A stretch of 5,014 bases of DNA, from assembly GCA_002428805.1 (NCBI GenBank), contig DIXX01000001.1, positions 1 through 5,014 of the forward strand, in the 5' to 3' direction. The stretch is from Cetobacterium sp. UBA6069 (GTDB lineage: Bacteria > Fusobacteriota > Fusobacteriia > Fusobacteriales > Fusobacteriaceae). Below are positions 1 to 5,014 of the stretch, one piece after another. Position 1 is the stretch's first letter. Every line of letters starts with the position of its first letter. A model generated the notes under the pieces. It made no database searches. It had not been told where the DNA came from and saw only the letters and a program-made list of their open reading frames with translations. Both the position numbers and the translations under genes were made by a program.

Positions 1-38
1 TCGCTAAATTAGCAGAAACTGCAAAGGCAGCATTATAA
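1..38 (+). CDS. C-terminal end of an unidentified protein (partial, 5' end outside window)
   Basis: The only forward frame open from the window edge reads GCT AAA TTA GCA GAA ACT and ends at TAA (36-38). It gives the tail AKLAETAKAAL, an alanine- and lysine-rich helical end typical of a soluble cytoplasmic protein. The other two forward frames hit stops within the first 12 bases. An intrinsic terminator begins 7 bases after the stop, as expected for the end of a + strand gene. Eleven residues are too few to name a family, and I do not recognise the tail. Confidence 0.6.
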   Translation, partial: AKLAETAKAAL

Positions 39-45
39 GATAGTT

Positions 46-72
46 AAAAAAGAGCTTAGGCTCTTTTTTTTT
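46..72 (+). terminator. Intrinsic terminator after the upstream partial gene
   Basis: GAGC (52-55) pairs with GCTC (60-63) around a TTAG loop. The stem extends through the flanking A run (46-51) against T64-T69, giving ten pairs, and a nine-T tract occupies 64-72. The symmetric A and T tails could also give some termination from the opposite side, but no - strand gene is seen. It insulates the TPR gene from upstream transcription. Confidence 0.88.
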
Positions 73-75
73 ATT

Positions 76-97
76 ATTTTCAAAGTCTTTTGAAAAT
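76..97. repeat. Perfect inverted repeat upstream of the TPR gene promoter
   Basis: TTTTCAAA (77-84) and TTTGAAAA (89-96) are perfect inverted arms around a GTCT spacer, with one further A-T pair outside (76/97). A third copy, TTTTCAAAG, lies at 129-137 on the predicted transcription start. The palindrome sits just upstream of the expected -35 position (101-106). An operator for a dimeric regulator is possible. Chance symmetry in AT-rich DNA is also possible, and no regulator family is implied. Confidence 0.4.
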
Positions 98-100
98 TTC

Positions 101-129
101 TTAAATAAAAAGCAAAAATATGATATAAT
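101..129 (+). promoter_or_regulatory. Extended -10 promoter of the TPR gene
   Basis: A perfect TATAAT (124-129) is preceded by TG one base upstream (121-122), making an extended -10. The -35 position at 17-base spacing reads TTAAAT (101-106) and matches the consensus poorly, so the extended -10 probably does most of the work. Initiation would fall near 135-137, leaving a leader of about 36 nt before the ATG at 172. Confidence 0.72.
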
Positions 130-171
130 TTTCAAAGAGAAGTAGTTTTAAAAAACCTAAGGGGGATTAAA

Positions 172-735
172 ATGCTAAGAAAAAAGATACTAAAGAGAAT
201 AGATATAAGTAATAAAGAGTTATTAGAGCAAGAACAAGAAGTGAGATTTGAACTTTTAACAAAACCTAATGATGTTGAAAACTTAGAAAAATTAGCAACA
301 ATTCTTTTTTATAAAAGAGATTGTGAAGGAGCTTTAGAAATCTACGAAAAACTTAGAGCTTTAGGAAAAAAAGATAGTGAAACAATCGGTTTTCTAGGTT
401 ACTTAAACTATGAGTTGGGGAATTATACGGTAAGTATAAAATATTTTAATATGTTTTTAGATAAAAAACCTGGGGATGCTTTTATATATTTTTTACTAGG
501 AAATGCGTATTCTAGAGCAGGGAAAATAATAGAAGCTATAAATAGCTATGATTTTGCAATATTTTTAGATTTAGATATTTATAGTGCTCATTTAGATTTT
601 GCTAAAGAGTATGAGTTTTTAGGCAGATATAAAAAAGCATTAAATGAATACATAGCAGCCTTTGAAATTGACCCAAGAGATAAAGAGATTAAAGAAAAAA
701 TAAAATATTTAAAAGATAAAATTCAGGGTAAATAA
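172..735 (+). CDS. Tetratricopeptide (TPR) repeat protein, four tandem repeats
   Basis: This 187-residue protein is mostly four tandem 34-residue TPR units, at about residues 34-67, 68-101, 102-135 and 136-170. Each shows the usual small and aromatic positions, for example FLGYLNYELGNYTVSIKYF in the second, LLGNAYSRAGKIIEAINSY in the third, and the closing DP of EIDPRD in the fourth. Charged helices flank the array: residues 1-30, and a lysine-rich capping helix at 171-187. There is no signal peptide, membrane segment or catalytic domain, so it should be a cytoplasmic protein-binding scaffold; the partner is unknown. The start is set by AAGGGGG (159-165) six bases before the ATG. It has its own promoter and a following hairpin, so it is probably monocistronic. 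TPR assignment is secure from the repeat pattern; the role cannot be read from the sequence. Confidence 0.9.
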   Translation: MLRKKILKRIDISNKELLEQEQEVRFELLTKPNDVENLEKLATILFYKRDCEGALEIYEKLRALGKKDSETIGFLGYLNYELGNYTVSIKYFNMFLDKKPGDAFIYFLLGNAYSRAGKIIEAINSYDFAIFLDLDIYSAHLDFAKEYEFLGRYKKALNEYIAAFEIDPRDKEIKEKIKYLKDKIQGK

Positions 736-770
736 AAATAGGGGATAGAAGATCTATTCCCTTATTTTAT
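735..770 (+). terminator. Probable intrinsic terminator after the TPR gene
   Basis: The left arm (735-749, core GGGGATAGA) pairs with the right arm (753-768, core TCTATTCCC) around a 3-base loop. The stem has one G-T wobble and one bulged T at 763. The 3' side is T-rich (TTATTTTAT) but not a clean T run, so termination may be partial and some transcripts may continue into the J-domain gene. The A-rich base of the left arm overlaps the TAA stop. Confidence 0.65.
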
Positions 771-773
771 AAT
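768..773 (+). promoter_or_regulatory. Possible -10 element for the J-domain gene
   Basis: A perfect TATAAT lies 25 bases before the ATG at 799 and would start transcription near 780. No recognisable -35 is present at 16-18 base spacing, because that region is the terminator hairpin, and no TG precedes the box at the extended position. In DNA this AT-rich a lone TATAAT is weak evidence. The alternative is readthrough from the TPR gene. Confidence 0.35.
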
Positions 774-798
774 ATAGTAAAAAATCAAGGAGAAAACA

Positions 799-1320
799 AT
801 GATATCAATAGCATTAGTTTTAACAGCAGCTATTTTTTTAGTGATAGCGATATTATTTGGGATGAATAGGGCAATCTCTGCATTACCAGTACTATTTTTT
901 ATAACATTACTAATTTCTTTTTTTGGATTTATAGTAATTCAATTTTTCCCAATAATTCTTATTTTTTTAGTTGTTAGATACTTTATAAACAAAAAAAATC
1001 CGAGAAAGAAAACATTTTATTATCAATCTTACACTCAAAAAGATTTTGAAGATATGTTTAGAAATCAAGGAAATCAATATGGTGGAAGCTATCAAGGAGG
1101 ATATCAAAATAATCCTTTTGGAACGTTTGAAGATAAAAGTAAATATTACTCAATATTAGGTGTAAAAGAGGGAGCGACTCCAGAGGAGATAAAAAAAGCA
1201 TATAGAGATTTAGCTAAAAAGCATCATCCTGATAGATATGCAAATGCGGATGAAGAAGTAAGAGAGATGCACGAAAGAAAATTCAAAGAAATTAATGAAG
1301 CTTACGAAAAACTTCAGTAA
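799..1320 (+). CDS. Membrane-anchored J-domain (DnaJ-like) co-chaperone
   Basis: A 173-residue protein with three zones. Residues 3-21 and about 27-61 are strongly hydrophobic and form two, possibly three, membrane segments, with P51 inside the long second stretch. A basic patch (60-71, with KKNPRKK) suggests that what follows is cytoplasmic. Residues 88-110 form a Gly/Gln/Asn/Tyr linker ([18 protein letters not shown]). Residues 115-173 are a J domain: YYSILGV opens helix [17 protein letters not shown] contains the invariant HPD (143-145) that stimulates DnaK ATPase, and [12 protein letters not shown] is helix III, where the protein ends. It lacks the zinc fingers and C-terminal substrate domains of DnaJ, so it is a class III J protein that should recruit DnaK to the membrane. 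DjlA also has an N-terminal membrane anchor but carries a TerB-like domain, which is absent here. The start is fixed by AAGGAG (787-792), six bases before the ATG. Substrate unknown. Confidence 0.88.
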   Translation: MISIALVLTAAIFLVIAILFGMNRAISALPVLFFITLLISFFGFIVIQFFPIILIFLVVRYFINKKNPRKKTFYYQSYTQKDFEDMFRNQGNQYGGSYQGGYQNNPFGTFEDKSKYYSILGVKEGATPEEIKKAYRDLAKKHHPDRYANADEEVREMHERKFKEINEAYEKLQ

Positions 1321-1325
1321 TTATA

Positions 1326-1349
1326 AATATTTTTTTTTGCAAAAATATT
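1326..1349. repeat. AT-only inverted repeat overlapping the glmU -35 element
   Basis: AATATTTTT (1326-1334) and AAAAATATT (1341-1349) are perfect 9-base arms around TTTTGC. The repeat lies just after the J-domain stop and covers the TTGCAA -35 box. With no G-C pair in the stem and no T run after it, it is a poor terminator for the J-domain gene. It may be a binding site for a regulator or merely reflect base composition. Confidence 0.35.
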
Positions 1350-1366
1350 AAATCTTATGGTACAAT
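1337..1366 (+). promoter_or_regulatory. Promoter of the glmU-prs operon
   Basis: The -35 is TTGCAA (1337-1342), the spacer 18 bases and the -10 TACAAT (1361-1366). TG at 1358-1359 gives an extended -10. Initiation would be near 1373, leaving a leader of only about 20 nt before the chosen glmU start at 1395. There is no room for a riboswitch such as the glmS ribozyme. Confidence 0.7.
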
Positions 1367-1384
1367 GTAAAAGTTAAATAAAAT

Positions 1385-1390
1385 GGAGGG
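1385..1390 (+). promoter_or_regulatory. Ribosome binding site that decides the glmU start
   Basis: GGAGGG lies four bases before the ATG at 1395. An in-frame ATG at 1383 is overlapped by this site and has only AT-rich sequence without a ribosome site upstream, so translation should begin at 1395. Confidence 0.85.
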
Positions 1391-1394
1391 TATA

Positions 1395-2741
1395 ATGAGT
1401 TTAAAGACATTGATCTTAGCAGCTGGAAAAGGTACGAGAATGAAATCAGAGCTGCCAAAAGTTTTACATAAAGTTTGTGGAGTGCCAATGGTACAGAAAA
1501 TTGTTAATACATGCAGTAAGATTGGTTCTGTTGAAAATATACTTATATTGGGACATAAAAAAGAAGAGGTATTGAAAGTACTTCCTAACATGGAGTATGT
1601 AGTTCAAGAGGAACAATTAGGTACAGGACACGCTGTAATCCAAGCTAAAGAAAAATTGAAAGACTTTGATGGGACAGTGATGATACTTTGTGGAGATACA
1701 CCACTTTTAAGAGAAGAGACTTTAAAAGATTTATACAATTATCATAAAGAAACTTCAGCAACAACAACAATATTAACTTCTATATATGAAAATCCATTTG
1801 GATACGGAAGAATTGTAAAAGAAAATGGAGAAGTTATAGGGATAGTTGAAGAAAAAGAAGCTTCAGAAGAAGTTAAGGCTATAAAAGAGGTAAATGCAGG
1901 TGTTTACTGCTTTGAAGCTAAAGATTTATTAGTCGCTTTGGATAGAATTGATAATAAAAATGAAAAAGGGGAATACTATTTAACTGATGTCATTGCAATA
2001 AATGTTAAAGACGGAAAAAAAGTAGAAGCCTTTTTATTAGAAGATAACGATGAAATTTTAGGAATCAACTCTAAAATTGAATTGGAAAAAGCAAACTGTA
2101 TAATGAGAGATAGAATAAATGAAAAACATATGGAAAATGGAGTTATATTCATTGATAAAAATAGTGTTTATATAGAAGAAACAGTTCAAATAGGTCAGGA
2201 TACAGTAGTTTATCCAGGGGCTTTATTGCAAGGAGAAACTCTGATTGGTCAAAATTGTGAGATATTAGGAAATACAAGAATAATAGATTGTAAAATTGGA
2301 AACAATGTTAGAGTTGAAAGTTCTGTATTAGAAGAGAGTATTATAGAGGATAGAGTAACTATCGGTCCTTTTGCTCATTTAAGACCTAAATCACATTTAA
2401 AAGAGGAAGTTCATATTGGGAACTTTGTAGAAGTAAAAAAATCAGTATTGGAAAAAGGTGTTAAAGCAGGACATTTAACATATCTTGGAGATGCTACAGT
2501 AGGAGAAAAAACTAACATAGGTGCAGGAACAATAACTTGTAATTATGATGGTAAAAATAAATTCAAAACCACAATTGGAAAAAATGCTTTTATAGGAAGT
2601 GATACCATGTTGGTGGCTCCTGTAAATATAGGAGAAAATGCATTGGTTGGAGCAGGATCTGTAATAACAAAAGATGTTCCAGAAAATTCATTAGCGGTAT
2701 CAAGAAGTAAACAAGTTATAAAATTTGATTGGAGGAAATAG
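1395..2741 (+). CDS. glmU: Bifunctional UDP-N-acetylglucosamine pyrophosphorylase / glucosamine-1-phosphate N-acetyltransferase GlmU
   Basis: GlmU acetylates glucosamine-1-phosphate with acetyl-CoA, then transfers UMP from UTP to give UDP-GlcNAc, the precursor for peptidoglycan and other surface glycans; it is cytoplasmic. The 448 residues match the usual length. The N-terminal nucleotidyltransferase domain (about 1-225) has LAAGKGTRM at 8-16, [10 protein letters not shown] at 71-80, CGDTPL at 99-104 with metal-binding D101, and N225 in GINSKIELE. The C-terminal left-handed beta helix (about 250-440) has hexapeptide repeats and the acetyltransferase residues R330 (HLRP), K348 (VEVKK), catalytic H360 in [11 protein letters not shown], and CNYDG at 382-386. 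All key residues are present, so it should be fully active. An ATG at 1383 would add four residues but lacks a ribosome site. It is first in an operon with prs, whose ribosome site lies in its last codons. Confidence 0.98.
   Translation: MSLKTLILAAGKGTRMKSELPKVLHKVCGVPMVQKIVNTCSKIGSVENILILGHKKEEVLKVLPNMEYVVQEEQLGTGHAVIQAKEKLKDFDGTVMILCGDTPLLREETLKDLYNYHKETSATTTILTSIYENPFGYGRIVKENGEVIGIVEEKEASEEVKAIKEVNAGVYCFEAKDLLVALDRIDNKNEKGEYYLTDVIAINVKDGKKVEAFLLEDNDEILGINSKIELEKANCIMRDRINEKHMENGVIFIDKNSVYIEETVQIGQDTVVYPGALLQGETLIGQNCEILGNTRIIDCKIGNNVRVESSVLEESIIEDRVTIGPFAHLRPKSHLKEEVHIGNFVEVKKSVLEKGVKAGHLTYLGDATVGEKTNIGAGTITCNYDGKNKFKTTIGKNAFIGSDTMLVAPVNIGENALVGAGSVITKDVPENSLAVSRSKQVIKFDWRK
2731..2736 (+). 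promoter_or_regulatory. prs ribosome binding site inside the end of glmU
   Basis: GGAGGA lies within the last sense codons of glmU (TGG AGG AAA TAG). It is about 10-11 bases from the prs ATG at 2747, longer than the 4-6 bases seen at the other genes here. A TTG at 2729 is in frame but overlaps this site and would add six atypical residues, so 2747 is preferred. The layout fits translational coupling with glmU. Confidence 0.7.
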
Positions 2742-2746
2742 AAAAA

Positions 2747-3697
2747 ATGGAAAGACCTGGGGTAAAAATTTTTGCCGGAACATCAAACATGGAGTTAGCT
2801 ACAAAAATAGCAGAGAAGTATGGAACTTCAGTAGGAGATGTTGAGATTGTTAGATTTAAAGATGGAGAGGTTTATGTTTGTATAGGAGAAACGGTAAGAG
2901 GTAGAGACGTATTTGTTGTTCAATCTACATCTGAGCCAGTAAATGAAAATATAATGGAGTTATTGATATTTATTGATGCGCTAAAAAGAGCGTCAGCTAA
3001 GTCAATAAACGTTATTATTCCTTACTATGGGTATGCTAGACAGGATAGAAAATCAAGACCTAGAGAGCCGATCACTTCTAAATTAGTGGCAAATTTATTA
3101 ACAACAGCAGGAGCGACAAGAATTGTAACTATGGATTTACATGCTGATCAAATCCAAGGATTCTTCGATATTCCAATGGATCACATGCAAGCTTTACCTT
3201 TATTAGCTAAGTCATTTATAGCTAGAGGATTATCAGGAGAAAAAGTAGTAGTAGTATCTCCAGATATCGGTGGAGTAAAGAGAGCTAGAAAATTAGCAGA
3301 GTGGTTAGATTGTAAGATAGCAATCATCGATAAAAGAAGACCAAAGCCAAATATGTCTGAGGTAATGAACTTAATCGGGGAAGTTGAAGGTAAAGTTGCA
3401 ATATTCATCGATGATATGATTGATACTGCAGGAACAATAACAAATGGTGCGGAAGCAATCATGGCAAGAGGAGCTGTAGAGGCTTATGCTTGTTGTACTC
3501 ATGGAGTATTTTCTGATCCAGCTATTGAAAGATTACAAGCTTCTTGTTTAAAAGAGATTATAATAACAGATTCAATAGCACTTCCAGAGTCTAAGAAAAT
3601 AGATAAAATAAAAGTAGTATCTGTTGATGAGATACTTGCAGAAGCAGTTAGAAGAATCGTAAATAACGAATCTGTATCTGAGCTATTTGAAAAGTAA
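2747..3697 (+). CDS. prs: Ribose-phosphate pyrophosphokinase (PRPP synthetase)
   Basis: The enzyme transfers pyrophosphate from ATP to ribose-5-phosphate to make PRPP, used for purine, pyrimidine, NAD, histidine and tryptophan synthesis in the cytoplasm. At 316 residues it is the standard length of the bacterial class I enzyme. Visible motifs, in order: FAGTSN (9-14) at the N-terminus; FKDGE (37-41); [10 protein letters not shown] (93-102), which binds [15 protein letters not shown] (129-140) with metal ligand H132; the flexible-loop KRRP (197-200) with catalytic lysine and arginine; and the PRPP-binding signature [14 protein letters not shown] (217-230) with the D222/D223 pair. No key residue is missing. 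It starts five bases after the glmU stop and ends the operon before a strong terminator. Pairing of glmU with prs is also known in Bacillus, where glmU is called gcaD. Confidence 0.98.
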   Translation: MERPGVKIFAGTSNMELATKIAEKYGTSVGDVEIVRFKDGEVYVCIGETVRGRDVFVVQSTSEPVNENIMELLIFIDALKRASAKSINVIIPYYGYARQDRKSRPREPITSKLVANLLTTAGATRIVTMDLHADQIQGFFDIPMDHMQALPLLAKSFIARGLSGEKVVVVSPDIGGVKRARKLAEWLDCKIAIIDKRRPKPNMSEVMNLIGEVEGKVAIFIDDMIDTAGTITNGAEAIMARGAVEAYACCTHGVFSDPAIERLQASCLKEIIITDSIALPESKKIDKIKVVSVDEILAEAVRRIVNNESVSELFEK

Positions 3698-3707
3698 AAG
3701 CATATAG

Positions 3708-3735
3708 AAAAGCTAGTATTATACTAGCTTTTTTT
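3708..3735 (+). terminator. Strong intrinsic terminator of the glmU-prs operon
   Basis: An 11-pair perfect stem (3708-3718 with 3722-3732, core GCTAGTA/TACTAGC) closes on a 3-base loop. The T run is 3729-3735, followed by ATTTT. It begins ten bases after the prs stop. An outer pair of short arms, CATATA (3701-3706) and TATATG (3741-3746), also matches in inverted orientation. Confidence 0.93.
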
Positions 3736-3744
3736 ATTTTTATA

Positions 3745-3753
3745 TGTTAAAAT
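3745..3753 (+). promoter_or_regulatory. Candidate extended -10 promoter for the tsaC-type gene
   Basis: TG (3745-3746), one base, then TAAAAT (3748-3753) form an extended -10 about 40 bases before the ATG at 3793. The expected -35 region falls on the terminator arm and T run and has no good match. Because the preceding terminator is strong, some promoter is needed in 3736-3780; this is the best candidate by eye. TAATAA at 3761 is an alternative -10. Confidence 0.5.
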
Positions 3754-3792
3754 TATTTTGTAATAAATAAAAAATAAGGAAAAGGATTTATT

Positions 3793-4428
3793 ATGAAAAG
3801 AATTGTATATAAAGAAGACAATATTGACTTAGATTTTATAAAAAAAACTTTAGAAAAAAATGGAGTAATAATATATCCGACGGATACAGTTTATGGAGTA
3901 GGGGCAAGTATAGACTCGTTAGAAGGAATTAAAAAGATATATACGGCAAAAGAGAGAAACTTTAACTCGCCATTAATAGCACTTTTAAGTAAAGTTGAGT
4001 ATATAGAAAAAATAGCAATAGTGGATAAAGAGAAAAAAAATCTTGTTGAAAAGCTGGCAAAAGAGTTTTGGCCGGGCGCTTTGACAATTATTTTAGATAA
4101 GAAAAAAAATGTCCCAGATATAATGGTTTCTGGAGGAAAAACAGTTGGTGTAAGAATACCGGCTTTAAAGTTAGCTCAAGATATAATAGAAGGTGTTGGA
4201 GGAATTTTACCAACAACAAGTGCAAATATCTCTGGAGAAACTACTCCTAGAAGTTATGAAGAATTAAATGAGGAATTTAAAGATAGAGTTGATATAATTG
4301 TTGATGGCGGTGCTACACCTTTAGGAGTAGAGTCAACAATATTAGATTTAACAAAAGATGTCCCTAAAATACTTCGTGAGGGAGCAATAAAAAAAGAAGC
4401 AATAGAGAAACTTATTGGAAAAATATAA
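3793..4428 (+). CDS. L-threonylcarbamoyladenylate synthase (TsaC/YwlC/YrdC family)
   Basis: The family makes threonylcarbamoyl-AMP from threonine, bicarbonate and ATP. TsaB, TsaD and TsaE then use it to build t6A at position 37 of tRNAs reading ANN codons; this is cytoplasmic and near-universal. The 211 residues cover the single YrdC-type domain without the extra C-terminal Sua5 domain. Visible motifs: IIYPTDTVYGVG (26-37), KERNFNSPL (53-61) with the substrate-binding lysine and arginine, FWPGALT (92-98), VGVRIP (118-123), PTTSANISGE (140-149), ESTILDL (180-186) and ILREGAI (193-199). All are intact. AAAGGA (3781-3786), six bases before the ATG, sets the start. It is the first gene of a two-gene unit with the 143-residue protein at 4446. 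The symbol is left blank because tsaC, ywlC and sua5 are all used for such genes. Confidence 0.95.
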   Translation: MKRIVYKEDNIDLDFIKKTLEKNGVIIYPTDTVYGVGASIDSLEGIKKIYTAKERNFNSPLIALLSKVEYIEKIAIVDKEKKNLVEKLAKEFWPGALTIILDKKKNVPDIMVSGGKTVGVRIPALKLAQDIIEGVGGILPTTSANISGETTPRSYEELNEEFKDRVDIIVDGGATPLGVESTILDLTKDVPKILREGAIKKEAIEKLIGKI

Positions 4429-4445
4429 AATTTTGGAGGAAAATA

Positions 4446-4877
4446 ATGAAGGCACAAAAGTTAAACCCAAATAACATGAATCCTATGCAAATGAATTCAA
4501 TGTCATCTATGATGGGAATGATGAACTCAATTCAAAAAATTGGAAAAGGAAAGAGAAAATATTCTGTAACTTTAGATAAAGGAACAAAAAAATTCTTATC
4601 TAAATTTATAGAAGAGATAAAAAAACAATTTGATGTTAATAGTGGAATGCAGAATGTGAGCCAATTTTTAGATTATGTAAAAGCTATAGCTGATTCAAAA
4701 GATAGAATGGAGTTAAAACTTTCATATGAAGAACAGGAATTTTTAACAAGAATGGTTGCAGATGCTGTTAGAGGAATGGAAACAGTTCAGTTTAAGTGGT
4801 ATCAGTTAATAAAGAAATCAATGACAAAAGTTATGGTAAAACAATATAGAGAGTTATTAATTCAATTAAAAAAATAG
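4446..4877 (+). CDS. Uncharacterised basic protein with a methionine-rich N-terminus
   Basis: I do not recognise this 143-residue protein. Residues 1-30 are low-complexity, with nine methionines among the first 26 residues (NMNPMQMNSMSSMMGMMNS is typical) plus Asn, Ser and Gln. A basic stretch follows (KIGKGKRKYSVTLDKGTKK, 31-49), then mainly helical, amphipathic sequence: about 47-62, 70-84, 94-110 and 114-142. By count there are about 27 Lys/Arg against 14 Asp/Glu, so the protein is strongly basic. There is no cysteine, signal peptide or obvious membrane segment. Binding to nucleic acid or ribosomes is possible from charge alone, and metal binding by the methionines is another idea; neither is shown. 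The start is supported by GGAGG (4435-4439), six bases before the ATG. It lies 17 bases after the t6A synthase gene, so the two are probably co-transcribed. Codon use matches its neighbours. Internal methionines could serve as later starts but lack ribosome sites this good. Confidence 0.85.
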   Translation: MKAQKLNPNNMNPMQMNSMSSMMGMMNSIQKIGKGKRKYSVTLDKGTKKFLSKFIEEIKKQFDVNSGMQNVSQFLDYVKAIADSKDRMELKLSYEEQEFLTRMVADAVRGMETVQFKWYQLIKKSMTKVMVKQYRELLIQLKK

Positions 4878-4907
4878 TCTATAAAGTCAGTAAATATAAA
4901 GGTAATT

Positions 4908-4938
4908 AGAAGTAGAAAAAAATCTACTTCTTTTTTTT
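4908..4938 (+). terminator. Intrinsic terminator ending the third transcription unit
   Basis: AGAAGTAGA (4908-4916) pairs perfectly with TCTACTTCT (4923-4931) around an AAAAAA loop, with an eight-T run at 4931-4938. It lies about 30 bases after the stop at 4877; the bases between (4878-4907) hold nothing I can identify. Confidence 0.93.
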
Positions 4939-4948
4939 AAAAAAAATG

Positions 4949-4977
4949 TTGACTTTTTTTATATCATAGGGTATAAT
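4949..4977 (+). promoter_or_regulatory. Near-consensus promoter for the tRNA gene
   Basis: The -35 is TTGACT (4949-4954, five of six), the spacer exactly 17 bases and the -10 a perfect TATAAT (4972-4977). The A/T tract just upstream (4931-4946) could act as an UP element. Initiation near 4984 would leave only about a dozen bases before the mature tRNA end. This is the strongest promoter in the window, as expected for stable RNA. Confidence 0.9.
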
Positions 4978-4996
4978 TATAAATGTCTGAAGGGAT

Positions 4997-5014
4997 GCCG
5001 CTTTAGCTCACCTG
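4997..5014 (+). tRNA. 5' end of a tRNA gene, probably tRNA-Thr (truncated by window edge)
   Basis: The last 18 bases read as tRNA positions 1-18: acceptor strand GCCGCTT, T8, A9, D-stem GCTC (10-13), A14, then D-loop CCTG. The strong promoter just upstream supports a stable RNA gene. The anticodon lies beyond the window. The GCCGCTT acceptor start resembles bacterial tRNA-Thr genes, but identity is inferred from memory of such sequences and is uncertain. More tRNA genes may follow. Confidence 0.8.

Noticed and set aside
172..735. TPR repeats as part of a secretion or toxin-antitoxin system
   Set aside because: There is no signal peptide, toxin-like partner or secretion gene nearby; neighbours are housekeeping genes with their own promoters.
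1366..1395. Possible riboswitch or glmS-type ribozyme before glmU
   Set aside because: The predicted leader is only about 20 nt, too short for either.
1383..1397. Upstream ATG as the glmU start
   Set aside because: It overlaps the GGAGGG site that serves the ATG at 1395 and has no ribosome site of its own; GlmU proteins usually begin just before the LAAGxGTRM motif, as the 1395 start gives.
1355..1591. Open - strand frame of 78 codons over the start of glmU
   Set aside because: It lies opposite a certain glmU coding region, has no family motif, and extends into the glmU promoter; it is a shadow of the real gene.
2729..2749. TTG at 2729 as the prs start
   Set aside because: It overlaps the ribosome site and would add six residues not expected in a PRPP synthetase; the ATG at 2747 gives the standard length.
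3181..3462. Open - strand frame of 93 codons inside prs
   Set aside because: It is fully opposite the conserved catalytic region of prs and has no recognisable domain.
4254..4457. Open - strand frame of 67 codons at the end of the t6A synthase gene
   Set aside because: It overlaps conserved motifs of the + strand gene and the next gene's start, with no recognisable product.
1..5014. Mobile element, CRISPR array or defence island
   Set aside because: I saw no transposase, integrase, regularly spaced direct repeats or phage-like genes, and codon use looks uniform across the window. The truncated tRNA could be an integration site, but nothing past the edge can be seen.

Overview
The window is an AT-rich stretch of bacterial chromosome carrying ordinary housekeeping genes, all on the + strand. 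Most arginine codons are AGA, the stops are TAA and TAG, and strong GGAGG-type ribosome sites precede the genes. The low G+C, the codon use and the glmU-prs pairing fit Fusobacteriota best (Fusobacterium/Cetobacterium-like); low-GC Firmicutes cannot be excluded from the sequence alone. Nothing points to a prophage, insertion sequence, CRISPR array or defence island.

Layout. Bases 1-38 hold the last codons of an unidentified gene, closed by a good intrinsic terminator (46-72). An extended -10 promoter (near 124-129) then starts a 187-residue protein made almost entirely of four TPR repeats (172-735). A hairpin (735-770) separates it from a membrane-anchored J-domain protein (799-1320). A new promoter (1337-1366) starts the core operon: glmU (1395-2741) makes UDP-GlcNAc, and prs (2747-3697) makes PRPP. 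Their junction is compact, with the prs ribosome site inside the last glmU codons. A strong terminator (3708-3735) ends this unit.

The third unit begins at 3793 with a TsaC/YwlC-type threonylcarbamoyl-AMP synthase for tRNA t6A modification. Seventeen bases later comes an unrecognised basic protein of 143 residues with a methionine-rich N-terminus (4446-4877). This unit ends at a textbook terminator (4908-4938). Directly behind it is a near-consensus promoter (4949-4977) and the first 18 nt of a tRNA gene cut by the window edge, probably tRNA-Thr.

How the genes fit together: glmU and prs both supply activated sugar precursors, for the cell wall and for nucleotides. The t6A enzyme modifies tRNAs reading ANN codons, which would include a tRNA-Thr if that identity holds. 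The least understood items are the methionine-rich protein, the membrane J-protein and a TTTTCAAAG repeat around the first promoter. I see no convincing new multi-gene system. No intergenic stretch exceeds about 135 bases.
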